64,000 nucleotides of DNA from Paramagnetospirillum kuznetsovii (GTDB taxonomy: Bacteria > Pseudomonadota > Alphaproteobacteria > Rhodospirillales > Magnetospirillaceae): positions 186,001 through 250,000 of the forward strand of contig NZ_PGTO01000002.1 of assembly GCF_003284725.1 (NCBI RefSeq), in the 5' to 3' direction. Below are positions 8,892-16,690 of the stretch, piece after piece. A program made the translations under genes and the position numbers. Numbering within the stretch: position 1 is the stretch's first letter; every line of letters starts with the position of its first letter. The notes under the pieces are model-generated. The model searched no databases. It was not told the DNA's origin and saw nothing but the letters and a program-made list of their open reading frames with translations.

Positions 8892-8983
8892 CGAGCCGCC
8901 AACAGATCACGACAATCAAACGCCCGGATAGGTTCGGGTGATAACCCTCGACAGGAGCTTGGCGGCTCGCACTGTCGAGGGTT
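8892..8983 (+). promoter_or_regulatory. Structured leader with two interleaved stems (attenuator-like)
   Basis: Two perfect complementary pairs interleave in order A-B-A'-B'. Stem A: 8892-8902 with 8959-8969 (11 bp). Stem B: 8943-8954 with 8972-8983 (12 bp), followed by a T tract. A 6-bp hairpin (8921-8926 with 8935-8940, one G-T) lies between A and B. Only two bases separate A' from B', so both long stems probably cannot form fully together; the arrangement fits alternative structures, with A sequestering the region needed by terminator B. The structure ends 17 bases before the ATG of the helicase-primase. Confidence 0.7.
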
Positions 8984-8991
8984 TTATTTTT
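8943..8991 (+). terminator. Intrinsic terminator inside the helicase-primase 5' leader
   Basis: A 12-bp perfect stem (8943-8954 with 8972-8983) is followed directly by TTTTATTTTT at 8982-8991. It points toward the 9001 gene and ends 10 bases before its ATG, so transcripts initiated upstream would be cut before the gene unless the stem is prevented. Confidence 0.8.
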
Positions 8992-9000
8992 GGTGATATT

Positions 9001-11553
9001 ATGGAGATCAAGGGAAAACGAATTTTCACTGTTTCAAGCCCTGCAAGTGCAGGCAAAACCGATGCAGCAGTTACCTATGCGGTGGATATGGCAGCCAAGG
9101 GCCACAAGGTCATCATTGCCCAACCAACCAAAACCTGCATCGATGAATGGTTTGCCAAGGCTCTTGAACGGGCCAGATCACGGCGAAAGAAGCCGGTGCC
9201 GGTCTATCGGTTCGACAGCAGCACCTGCGAAGATGGGCAGGTGATCACCACGATCATGGGGCATCTCAAGTGCCCAGGTGAAGAGGGACAGGTTCTGTTC
9301 CTGACCCAGCAGGCTTTACTGCGGCTGCCATATTTCCACCGACCAGAGCATTGGCATGTGATCGTCGATGAGATTCCTGCTCCCGACGTGATGTTTTGTC
9401 GGCATCTGCCGTACAACCACGAGATCATCACATCGGCCATATCGTGGCAGGATTATTCCGCCGATAACGTCAAGGTGGCAGCAAAAGACAATGCCAAGCT
9501 TCGCCGTCTTGCCGATGGCGATGATGCTGTTGATGCCGAATTCAGAACCATAGCCCGAGCCATTCTGGACCCGGATTATGATGTCTTCGCGATCAGGGAG
9601 AACATCGAACGCACCGTGGCCGGTGACACAGAGACCGGGAAATATCCCCTCTACCTGTTTGGGGTTCTGAAGCCATCGGCATTCACGAAGTTCGCATCGG
9701 CAATCATCATGGGGGCACACTTTGAGGAGTCGCTGCTTCATCACCTATGGGCGGTCCAGGGGGCAGTGTTCGAACCACATCGCCAGTTGACCAATGCCCT
9801 TCGGTTCCAGCAGCACCAGAACGGTCATCGGGTCTCCATTCATTATCTGGCCGACGATAGCTGGTCCAAGAAACTGGGCGGCAAGAAGGTGACTGTCGAT
9901 GGTTCGGAGATCAGCAACACCATCCTCGGCCTGACCAAGGCCTCCGGACTGGTTGGGGATCAGCCATTCCTCTATCAGGTGAACAAGGACGTAGAGGATG
10001 CCGCCGAGGAATTATTCGCCCAGTTGCCCGCGACCGCGTTGCCACACAAACCCCATGGGATGAATAAGTTTTCCGAATTTCATAACGTAGTGGTGGTGGC
10101 CTCGTTCCTGCCAACACCGATGCAATGCCGGTTCCTGTCGAACTTCGGCATTACCCCAGACCAGATCAGAGACGCGATCTGCCATCAAACCGTCTATCAG
10201 GCCGTGATGCGGTGCAGTCTTCGCGATCTCCATTGTGATGTACCTGTTCGGGTCGTGGTCACTGATGTCGGTGTAGCTCAGTGGCTGGCCGATCAGTTCC
10301 CCGGTTGCACCATGGTCCATGCTCCAGGTGTTCAGCTTGCAAAGAAGGGCAAATGGCAAAGGAAACGGCTCCATGCGGATAATTCAGCCCGAGTCCGGGC
10401 ATATCGCAAGAGGCAAGATGAGCAAATTGGGGAAGTGGAACTGGCTAATATATTGCCCGGAATACAAAATGGTAAGATTTCACCGTTACGATTGGCGAAT
10501 AATATATATTCACCTATCGTTACATCGAAACATGACCATTTGCCGTTAGCAGATACATCTGCATCTGATTTCATGGATCTGTCTATACTGGAACGGGAGC
10601 TATTCGCTGGAACTTTGTTCCGCCACATCCGGGACACCAACACCACCCGTCATCTGTTCCTCAAGTCCATGGGCGACATGATCGAGTGGCTTCGCCGTTG
10701 CCATGGACTGACCTACCAGAACAAGCACAGCAACATGCTGATCAGCCCGACCCTGTTCAACCCAACTCTGGGCGACAAAAGCAGGGGAAGGGAAAACGCG
10801 GTGATCACCTGGGGAATCTGGCTCGATATCGATGATGGGGACATGCCGTACACCGCCTTCGCCAAGATGTTCGCGGGAAAATCCATGGTGGTTTACAACA
10901 CGGCCTCCTCGACCAACGACACCCGCTACCGGGTATTCATGCCGACGACCGGCTACATGATGGCTGAGACCTACGACTCCATCTGCAAACAGATCATCAA
11001 GGTGGTTCAGTCCAACGGCTATTGCTCACCCCGGCAACGGAAACGGGGATCGGCAAAGCCATGCCATGGCATCGACCCGACCAAGCTGTCGGTGGAAAAC
11101 ATGATGTACCTGCCGTGCAAACCCGTGGATGGCAGTGATGGGTTTTTCCAGGTCTTCGACGGCGATCCGATCAATCCCACCCTATGGGTCCAGAACAACA
11201 TCCTGCCTGTCGATATGCCGCCGCCGGTCCTGATTGCCGTTCCAGATGAATTGCCCATGCCCGAAGATCAATCCCATGCCACCGCGTTTTTCGACAGACT
11301 GGTCACCGCCATCGGTGATGTCATACTGGGGCGAAACTGTGGCCTATACCGGGCATCGCTGCATGGGTTCGCCATGGCAAGTGCCGGTTTGCTCGATACA
11401 TGGATGGTCGAAACCCGGCTTGAACAGGCTGCATTCGCTGCGGGATTGGAAAAAAGAGAAATCGGGCCGACCATTCGAAGTGGCCGCTACAATTCCAAAA
11501 ATCAGATCGGGCGATATATGGGGTGGGCTGCACATGGGAACGTAGCAGCTTGA
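9001..11553 (+). CDS. Helicase-primase fusion, probable replication protein
   Basis: 850 residues from ATG 9001; a longer frame to 8938 would start inside the terminator stem. The N-terminal half is SF2 helicase-like: Walker A SASAGKT-type loop (SSPASAGKT, residues 12-20), Walker B VIVDEI near 120, and an arginine-finger segment QTVYQAVMRCSLR near 395-410. The C-terminal half has a primase-polymerase (AEP) pattern: WLDIDDGD near 607-614, then VVYNTASS and RYRVFMP near 630-648; the usual sxH histidine is replaced. This combination occurs in phage and plasmid replication proteins. The middle (about 455-530) is AT-rich, a possible fusion seam. Role in element replication is inferred. Confidence 0.7.
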   Translation: MEIKGKRIFTVSSPASAGKTDAAVTYAVDMAAKGHKVIIAQPTKTCIDEWFAKALERARSRRKKPVPVYRFDSSTCEDGQVITTIMGHLKCPGEEGQVLFLTQQALLRLPYFHRPEHWHVIVDEIPAPDVMFCRHLPYNHEIITSAISWQDYSADNVKVAAKDNAKLRRLADGDDAVDAEFRTIARAILDPDYDVFAIRENIERTVAGDTETGKYPLYLFGVLKPSAFTKFASAIIMGAHFEESLLHHLWAVQGAVFEPHRQLTNALRFQQHQNGHRVSIHYLADDSWSKKLGGKKVTVDGSEISNTILGLTKASGLVGDQPFLYQVNKDVEDAAEELFAQLPATALPHKPHGMNKFSEFHNVVVVASFLPTPMQCRFLSNFGITPDQIRDAICHQTVYQAVMRCSLRDLHCDVPVRVVVTDVGVAQWLADQFPGCTMVHAPGVQLAKKGKWQRKRLHADNSARVRAYRKRQDEQIGEVELANILPGIQNGKISPLRLANNIYSPIVTSKHDHLPLADTSASDFMDLSILERELFAGTLFRHIRDTNTTRHLFLKSMGDMIEWLRRCHGLTYQNKHSNMLISPTLFNPTLGDKSRGRENAVITWGIWLDIDDGDMPYTAFAKMFAGKSMVVYNTASSTNDTRYRVFMPTTGYMMAETYDSICKQIIKVVQSNGYCSPRQRKRGSAKPCHGIDPTKLSVENMMYLPCKPVDGSDGFFQVFDGDPINPTLWVQNNILPVDMPPPVLIAVPDELPMPEDQSHATAFFDRLVTAIGDVILGRNCGLYRASLHGFAMASAGLLDTWMVETRLEQAAFAAGLEKREIGPTIRSGRYNSKNQIGRYMGWAAHGNVAA

Positions 11554-11557
11554 TAAA

Positions 11558-11582
11558 TACTCCTGCAACATCAGCAGGAGTA
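11558..11582 (+). promoter_or_regulatory. Hairpin that buries the ribosome binding site of the next gene
   Basis: A perfect 9-bp inverted repeat, 11558-11566 with 11574-11582, with a 7-base loop. The right arm contains the AGGAG ribosome binding site (11576-11580) of the gene starting at 11591. There is no T tract, so it is not a terminator. It could control translation or be a dimeric repressor operator. Confidence 0.55.
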
Positions 11583-11590
11583 ACGTCGAT

Positions 11591-11899
11591 ATGCGTGGAC
11601 TACAGGATATATATGAAGAGTTCTATTCACTTGGAATTGTGAAATCAGGTCGCGATTTTGGTGAGTGGCTGAATAGAGGGCAGAGTTACTTAAGTTCATC
11701 GAAATCAAGGAACCGCAGAATCTCGACAGAAGCACTTTTGTCATTGATATCAAATGTTACCGGCGTGATAGATGCGACAAATGAAGCTGCCGTAGAATGC
11801 ACAGATGATGCTCAAGCTACGGAATACAAGGAAGGCGTGAAGGCACTAAAGAAACTTGAAAACGAAGCATGGACTGAGATTTGGCGTCGTGTCGAGTGA
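11591..11899 (+). CDS. Small helical protein, DUF6626-like
   Basis: 102 residues with AGGAG about 10 bases upstream of the ATG. The pattern 'Y-x-L-G-x-V-x-S-x-x-D-F-x-x-W-L' followed by YLSSSKSRNRRIS resembles the DUF6626 family of small alphaproteobacterial mobile-element proteins; this is pattern memory, not a search. The C-terminus is a long amphipathic helix (KALKKLENEAWTEIWRR). It is downstream of the helicase-primase with a 37-base gap, so could be co-transcribed. Confidence 0.6.
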   Translation: MRGLQDIYEEFYSLGIVKSGRDFGEWLNRGQSYLSSSKSRNRRISTEALLSLISNVTGVIDATNEAAVECTDDAQATEYKEGVKALKKLENEAWTEIWRRVE

Positions 11900-11987
11900 C
11901 ATATTCAAAATATATTTATCCAGCCATATTGCAAATAATAATTTGAGTCCGTAACCTATGTGCAGACGTCAATGCATGGAGGTTATT

Positions 11988-12416
11988 ATGCTTAACCTGA
12001 AGTTTTCTGACGCCAAGCGTCCGCTGATCTCTGAGACCAGGAAGAAGTCTGCCCGTGATGTTGTGATCGATGGTATTCAGCACCAGATCGGTCTGCTGGG
12101 TGATGCCAATTACAAGGTCGAACGCACCCGGTACACCAAGGATTCCGAAGGCAATGCCATCCGCAAGTCGGTCGCGGCACCGCCCAAACCCTGGTTCTGG
12201 CGGGCTACCGATGGGAACATCATGGTGCAAGTACGCTACGGCCATGCCGTTGTGGTCGAACTCCAGCCGGGAAAGCCGAGCATTGTTGCCGGAAAGACCG
12301 AGAAGGAGGTGATCACCGTACTGACCCAGGTGGTCCAGGCCGTGAAGACTGGCGAACTCGATACCCAGATCGAAGCGGCAAAGGCCAAGGCCAAGCGGAA
12401 CAGGTCGGGTGAATAG
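11988..12416 (+). CDS. DUF6641 family protein
   Basis: 142 residues from ATG 11988 with GGAGG upstream. The DUF6641 pattern is clear: LKFSDAKRP at the N-terminus, a basic linker, PPKPWFWRATDGNIMVQVRYG in the middle, then a helical tail (GELDTQIEAAKAKAK). The family is common on plasmids and prophages of Proteobacteria and often lies near single-stranded-DNA or replication genes; function unknown. It ends just before a probable terminator. Confidence 0.78.
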   Translation: MLNLKFSDAKRPLISETRKKSARDVVIDGIQHQIGLLGDANYKVERTRYTKDSEGNAIRKSVAAPPKPWFWRATDGNIMVQVRYGHAVVVELQPGKPSIVAGKTEKEVITVLTQVVQAVKTGELDTQIEAAKAKAKRNRSGE

Positions 12417-12429
12417 GTCATCAGGGATC

Positions 12430-12465
12430 GGCGTGAAGGTTGGGTGAAAATTCGGCCTTCACGCC
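12430..12465. terminator. Probable bidirectional terminator
   Basis: A perfect 10-bp stem (12430-12439 with 12456-12465) with a 16-base loop lies between the convergent DUF6641 and methyltransferase genes. T tracts are weak on both sides (a TTTT begins at 12479), so efficiency is uncertain. Confidence 0.5.
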
Positions 12466-12531
12466 GCTTCATTGCATCGTTTTGAAATCCGGTGCAGCAA
12501 TGTTCCGATGTCGCGGGCAGACGGTACTCCA

Positions 12532-14172
12532 TCATCCCACCTTCTTGATCGCATCCCAATACCGCACAGGGTGATCGTGGATGGCAGGGCCGGATCGTTC
12601 GTACACGTCGATCACCGACTTGGGAAGCGACCGGAGATAATTCGAAAACGGCCTATGGTTTCCCCAGATCACAAAGGCCAAGCCCTCGGGCATCCGGGAT
12701 TGAACTTCGACACCTTTCCCATCAATCCCCTTCAAGAACCCAACCTTGCCCGTGATGAAGAACACGCAGGCATGTTCACTCACGAATTTCCGCCAGTAGC
12801 TCGTGTGGGTGCGAACCGGGATGATACCGACCACGGTTTCGCATAGGGGCTGGTCACGAACAGCAGAAGATTCGGTCGGAGCATCGGGCATGTGGCGGCA
12901 CCACACCGCATCGGCGGCCTTTTCGACCCAGTGACGAAGGCTATGATATGGGGGGTTCAACCAAACACGACCGTGCCATTTTTGAGCCAAGCCGTCGTCG
13001 TCCTGGGTGAAATGCTGGAGTGCCCAAACCGGGGCACTCTCCCCCTTGCTGGGCGAACAAGGGTCGAGATCGAGCGGCTGGTTGTCGTTGGCGGCATAGA
13101 TATGGCGGAGCAAACTGGGCGGTGTATACCACTCGCAATTCTTTTTTTCGTTCCCCTCGGTGATGAAAAGGGTCCGGGCCTTCCATTCCTTCTTCGTGGG
13201 TTCACCAGCGGGTGAATCGTCGGTGGCCGTTTCGGCCTTCACCACCGGCACCTCATCATTGTTGGGCAAGACTACCGGGGCGGCCTGCTCGATCTCCACC
13301 CCGATGCTGCGGGCATGGAAGGCATAGAGCGGGGTGGAGTAGTTGGCACAGATCAGTTCCGCCGCCTCGTGAAACTTGCCCATGTTGCTGGTGTAGGTAC
13401 GGCAGATCGGATTCATGTCCGAGAATGCGACACGATTCTCCGGGCTGTCGTCCACAGTGACCAAGCAGGAATGGCCGCTGTTGCGAACGTGCCGGGCAAG
13501 CTCTTCCAGGTCGAGTTCGCCGCACGTATACATCCGCTTGCTCACCTGGGCATAGGGCGGGTCGAGAAAACACATGACCCCGGTGCCAGGGGCGTCCAGA
13601 ACCTCGCGGTAGTCCAGATTGGTGATCCGGGCACCCTGGAGCCAAGCCGAAAACTGAGGGATGTAATTGATATGGACCGGCTTGAGGCCGCGACCATCAC
13701 GTTCAATGCTCGGGGCAAAACGCGACATGCCGTTGGTGCCGAACATGGATAGGTGGTTGCGAACGTAGAAGCCCGCCGCTGCCTCGGCCCGGTCGTCGCT
13801 ATCAACCATCTGAACGGCCAGATCGAACAATTCTTGGCTGGCAGCCCCAAACTGTTCAATCAGCGAATGCAGCACCCGCATCAGACCGGCGGGGTCGTCG
13901 CGAACCACGGTCCACTGGTTGGCAATGTTGGAATCGAGGTCGTTGAGCCAGATATCCGTGACACGGCCCGTCCGAACCATACGGAAACCCACGGCGGCAG
14001 ACCCGGCGAAGGGTTCGCGGTATTCCTCCACATTGAATGGGGCGAGGTTGACCAGATCGGAAGCCGTCCGGTGCTTCCCCCCAGGGGACTTGATCATGCT
14101 CGACATGGATTCAGGAACGGGAACCACGGTGAGATTGGTCGCGTCCAGCTTATTGGAAAAGGGCATAGCCAT
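12532..14172 (-). CDS. Double DNA adenine methyltransferase (Dam-type fused to phage N6A-type)
   Basis: 546 residues with two methyltransferase units. Unit 1 (about 1-290) is Dam-like: SPGGKHR near 29, SAM motif PFAGSAAVGF at 54-63, catalytic DPPY at 204-207. Unit 2 (about 340-545) matches phage DNA N-6-adenine-methyltransferase: EWYTPP at 347-352, LDLDP at 367-371, FTQDDDGL, and NPPY at 406-409. A charged linker (about 300-340) joins them. Both units keep their catalytic motifs. It is last in a four-gene minus-strand operon and starts at the stop of the preceding gene. It could protect element DNA from restriction or act as a solitary regulator; no matching nuclease is adjacent. Confidence 0.85.
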   Translation of the reverse strand: MAMPFSNKLDATNLTVVPVPESMSSMIKSPGGKHRTASDLVNLAPFNVEEYREPFAGSAAVGFRMVRTGRVTDIWLNDLDSNIANQWTVVRDDPAGLMRVLHSLIEQFGAASQELFDLAVQMVDSDDRAEAAAGFYVRNHLSMFGTNGMSRFAPSIERDGRGLKPVHINYIPQFSAWLQGARITNLDYREVLDAPGTGVMCFLDPPYAQVSKRMYTCGELDLEELARHVRNSGHSCLVTVDDSPENRVAFSDMNPICRTYTSNMGKFHEAAELICANYSTPLYAFHARSIGVEIEQAAPVVLPNNDEVPVVKAETATDDSPAGEPTKKEWKARTLFITEGNEKKNCEWYTPPSLLRHIYAANDNQPLDLDPCSPSKGESAPVWALQHFTQDDDGLAQKWHGRVWLNPPYHSLRHWVEKAADAVWCRHMPDAPTESSAVRDQPLCETVVGIIPVRTHTSYWRKFVSEHACVFFITGKVGFLKGIDGKGVEVQSRMPEGLAFVIWGNHRPFSNYLRSLPKSVIDVYERSGPAIHDHPVRYWDAIKKVG

Positions 14173-14603
14173 TATGCAGCCTCCACTTCGGAATGGGGTT
14201 GTGCCTGATTGTCGTTGTGCGGAACGGTCGTCGGCTGCTGGTGGTTTGCCAGAAGCCGAATTTCGGCAGCGTGCTTCCCGCAGTATTCCTTCCAGAATTC
14301 CGGGCAGCCCCCGAACTTCTTGTAGCTCCCGTACCCGGACTTGTAGTGGTTGATCGTCCCCAACGTGATGTCATAGCGTTCGATCAGAACCGAAGGCGGG
14401 TCTTCGGAGAGGATGATGTCCGCCGCTTCGTCATAAGTACGGCGGGGCTTGTGGGTCTTCGGACCCTGCTTGGTCGGCGGCGGATTGACCATGTACTGGT
14501 CCATGAGCCAGAGAATGCTCTTCCGCATGGCCTCGGATTCGGGGTGGTCGAAGGGCGTCCGCAGGGTGTAACGGGCGGCTTCAATCTGGGACTTGGTGAA
14601 CAT
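14172..14603 (-). CDS. Hypothetical protein with HTH-like segment
   Basis: 143 residues. The middle part (DEAADIILSEDPPSVLIERYDITLGTINHYKSG) looks like a helix-turn-helix of the resolvase/XRE type and is followed by an aromatic, basic region (YGSYKKFGG, EFWKEYCGKH). The C-terminal tail is low complexity and contains NDNQ. Its stop overlaps the start of the methyltransferase gene by one base, indicating coupling. Could be a DNA-binding partner of the methyltransferase; unproven. Confidence 0.6.
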   Translation of the reverse strand: MFTKSQIEAARYTLRTPFDHPESEAMRKSILWLMDQYMVNPPPTKQGPKTHKPRRTYDEAADIILSEDPPSVLIERYDITLGTINHYKSGYGSYKKFGGCPEFWKEYCGKHAAEIRLLANHQQPTTVPHNDNQAQPHSEVEAA

Positions 14604-15341
14604 TTAAATGGCCTCCTTCATGGGCTGATTGTCATTGCTGCCGGTCTTGGAGACCTGGGCAGCCTTGCGGGTAAGCAGGCGGTCGATTTCGCCCTGGTCG
14701 CGTTCAACGACCCGTAAATTCGTAAGATTGAACTGCTCGTCGATGTCGCCCACGATCAGGACTCGACCCGGCGATTGAGCCAGGGCTTCGAGAGTCTGGC
14801 TGTCCTTGACATCATTGATGGTCGTGCACTGATGGTCGGCGTAGTGGGTGGTCGTCCCGATCTGCGGCAGACCGGCGACGTAGGTCTGGATGGTGCGGAC
14901 CTTCTTCTCTTTGCGGCTCGGGTCGTGGCTGGTCCGACTCTCATTGCGAAAAGCCTTCACCAGCCCCGACACACCGCCCTGATCGTGAATCAACCGCTTA
15001 ATGTATTCGGCGGGGAACTCGTCACGGTGCAGTTCCAGATACCGAAGGGCGGTCGCAATCTGCCCAAGACGGCGGCGGAAGTCCGTTTTTTCCGAGATGT
15101 TGTGGAACAAGACCTTGGCCACGAGGAGGACGAAATTGTCCACCGCCTTGCCCTTGACGGTCAGGCCATATTGCTGCTTGGCGAAATTGATAAACGCGGC
15201 CTCGTCCTTGCGGAGTTCGGGCAGCACCGCGAAAGCGGCGACGACGACGTTGACGAGGGCAATGTGGGTACGAAGACCCAGGGAGACGGCGGAGTTCACC
15301 GCCTTCCGGGAAGGGCGAAGAATGGTTTCATAGTCGGACAT
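14604..15341 (-). CDS. Hypothetical protein, 245 aa
   Basis: Stop and next start are adjacent, so it is in the same operon as the methyltransferase. The N-terminal half is helical and hydrophobic in places (THIALVNVVVAAFAVLPEL) but does not look like a true membrane span; then basic segments (SRKEKKVRTI) and a beta-rich part (GRVLIVGDIDEQFN). The tail ends SNDNQPMKEAI. No family recognised. Confidence 0.6.
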   Translation of the reverse strand: MSDYETILRPSRKAVNSAVSLGLRTHIALVNVVVAAFAVLPELRKDEAAFINFAKQQYGLTVKGKAVDNFVLLVAKVLFHNISEKTDFRRRLGQIATALRYLELHRDEFPAEYIKRLIHDQGGVSGLVKAFRNESRTSHDPSRKEKKVRTIQTYVAGLPQIGTTTHYADHQCTTINDVKDSQTLEALAQSPGRVLIVGDIDEQFNLTNLRVVERDQGEIDRLLTRKAAQVSKTGSNDNQPMKEAI

Positions 15342-15359
15342 AGTGGGGTCTCCTTGTGA

Positions 15360-15584
15360 TTATGCGGCCAGCCGCAAAGCCATGGCCGGGGGTTTGGGCG
15401 GGGTGCTCCCTTTGTGCGGGGTGTTATCGTTGCTGGGAGTGCCAGTCGTCATGGCACTGGGCCGGGTAATGACGCAGGCGATCACCCAACCAGCAACCTT
15501 CTCCGGGGTCTGGAATTTGCCGTTGGATTCGAAAATCTGACGGTCGATTTTTTCAAAGGCGGAGGAGCGGAATTCGTTGTTCAT
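15360..15584 (-). CDS. Small hypothetical protein, 74 aa
   Basis: First gene of the minus-strand operon. The N-terminal 40 residues are ordered (AFEKIDRQIFESNGKF; KVAGWVIACVITR) and the rest is a proline/threonine-rich tail including SNDNTP. Ends 18 bases before the 245-aa gene. Function unknown. Confidence 0.5.
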   Translation of the reverse strand: MNNEFRSSAFEKIDRQIFESNGKFQTPEKVAGWVIACVITRPSAMTTGTPSNDNTPHKGSTPPKPPAMALRLAA

Positions 15585-15683
15585 GGCGTGCCACCATCGT
15601 GGTTTCTGTCGCCATTAAACGAGGTGAATTCAAAGTTTGCAATAGGCTAACATATTGTTTTTAAAGTGTATTTTTGAGTTTTG

Positions 15684-15796
15684 TGGGAGTTTTTGCGTGG
15701 GAAAATTCCCAAGCCGAAATGGCCGGAAGCCTAACTTCCGGGCTGGAATTCTGTGGGAATTTTCGGCCCGATGGACGGGGGCTATATGGGAAAATT
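15684..15796. repeat. Four direct repeats TGGGA(A/G)(A/T)(A/T)TT upstream of the methyltransferase operon
   Basis: Copies start at 15684, 15698, 15754 and 15787, all in the same orientation; the copies at 15698 and 15787 are identical (TGGGAAAATT), and the second is followed by its inverse (AATTCCCA at 15704-15711). They occupy the only sizeable gap (15585-15795) ahead of the four-gene operon. They may be binding sites for a regulator or replication initiator. Confidence 0.5.
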
Positions 15797-16356
15797 TAGG
15801 TGAAGATAGGGGGGATGCCTGGAATCAATTCGTCCGACAGAGCCTTGATCAGTGCCGCCTTGATGATGGCCCGCACTCGTGGCTCGTTATCCCCGAAACT
15901 CTCAGTCCACTTCTTCATACTAACGTAAGTAACCTGATTCAACCGAACAAACATTGCCTCAGGCTCACTTCTGTTGGGATCAATTTTCCGCATCAACAAC
16001 TCAAGATCAGTCCCGGAAACATATGTCTCAACAATGGTTACAAGCTTTGGCTGATCATATGGCAGCCGCCCTGTCCGACTAACCTCTTCTCTATACGCAA
16101 AAAGTATCCTCTTCGCATAGGCTATAATTTCCGGAGTTGGCTCAGATTCATATGGAAATGACTCGCTTGCCCTTGCGTAGTGCTTTGGGTTGTATTCAAA
16201 GTAGTCACTGATTCTGCGTTCAATAGGCTTATGTGGCGGGATTGTAACTCTGAATGACCACTTAGCTTTCCCGCCGTCATTGGTTGGTTTATTCTGAAAA
16301 ATTATAATTCTCGAATCGAGATATTCAAATGGATAGCTCTTTGATTTTTTAACCAT
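15796..16356 (-). CDS. Hypothetical protein, 186 aa, AT-rich
   Basis: Starts MVKKSKSYPF. The first 80 residues (KWSFRVTIPPHKPIERR; then ARASESF... RILFAYREEV) faintly resemble the N-terminal arm/core-binding part of phage integrases, but no catalytic domain follows. The rest is helical. Base composition is AT-rich relative to neighbours. I cannot assign a function. Confidence 0.5.
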   Translation of the reverse strand: MVKKSKSYPFEYLDSRIIIFQNKPTNDGGKAKWSFRVTIPPHKPIERRISDYFEYNPKHYARASESFPYESEPTPEIIAYAKRILFAYREEVSRTGRLPYDQPKLVTIVETYVSGTDLELLMRKIDPNRSEPEAMFVRLNQVTYVSMKKWTESFGDNEPRVRAIIKAALIKALSDELIPGIPPIFT

Positions 16357-16658
16357 GACGCCTTCCTGCCGTCCATGGGCTACGCCCCGATCATAGGACG
16401 CGGCATTTTCAGCCGCCCCTTCAAGATGCTACCACGGTACATCAAGGCGTCTACTCCAATGACTCATAGGTTGGAAAGTTTCATTGAGTCAAAAAAGCTG
16501 TGAATTGCCATCCATGTATTTAATATATCAATGCCTTTAATCTGTATCTTAGGAAGCATTGCCGTATGCAACATTAAGGTATACCCTGCTGCAACTCGGC
16601 CACAGTCAGGAAATATTGTTCCAGATGGGTTGCTTTTGTATTTATGGAACGCTTTAAT
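16357..16658. other. Gene-free divergent promoter region
   Basis: No supported gene. It separates the 15796-16356 gene from the serine recombinase. It contains one inverted pair TGACTCA / TGAGTCA (16460-16466 and 16485-16491). The last third is AT-rich, as expected for promoters. Confidence 0.4.
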
Positions 16659-16679
16659 ATATGGGTCTATGACCCATAT
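16659..16679. promoter_or_regulatory. Palindromic operator in front of the serine recombinase
   Basis: Perfect 9-bp inverted repeat with a 3-base centre (ATATGGGTC at 16659-16667, GACCCATAT at 16671-16679), ending 11 bases before the ATG at 16691 and next to its weak ribosome binding site. Position suits autoregulation by the recombinase or by the HigA-like protein, or a recombination half-site pair. Confidence 0.65.
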
Positions 16680-16690
16680 GGAGCAAATCC

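Noticed and set aside
8892-8983. Simultaneous H-type pseudoknot of both long stems
   Set aside because: Only two bases (8970-8971) would have to span the 11-bp stem, which is too short; alternative folds are more likely.
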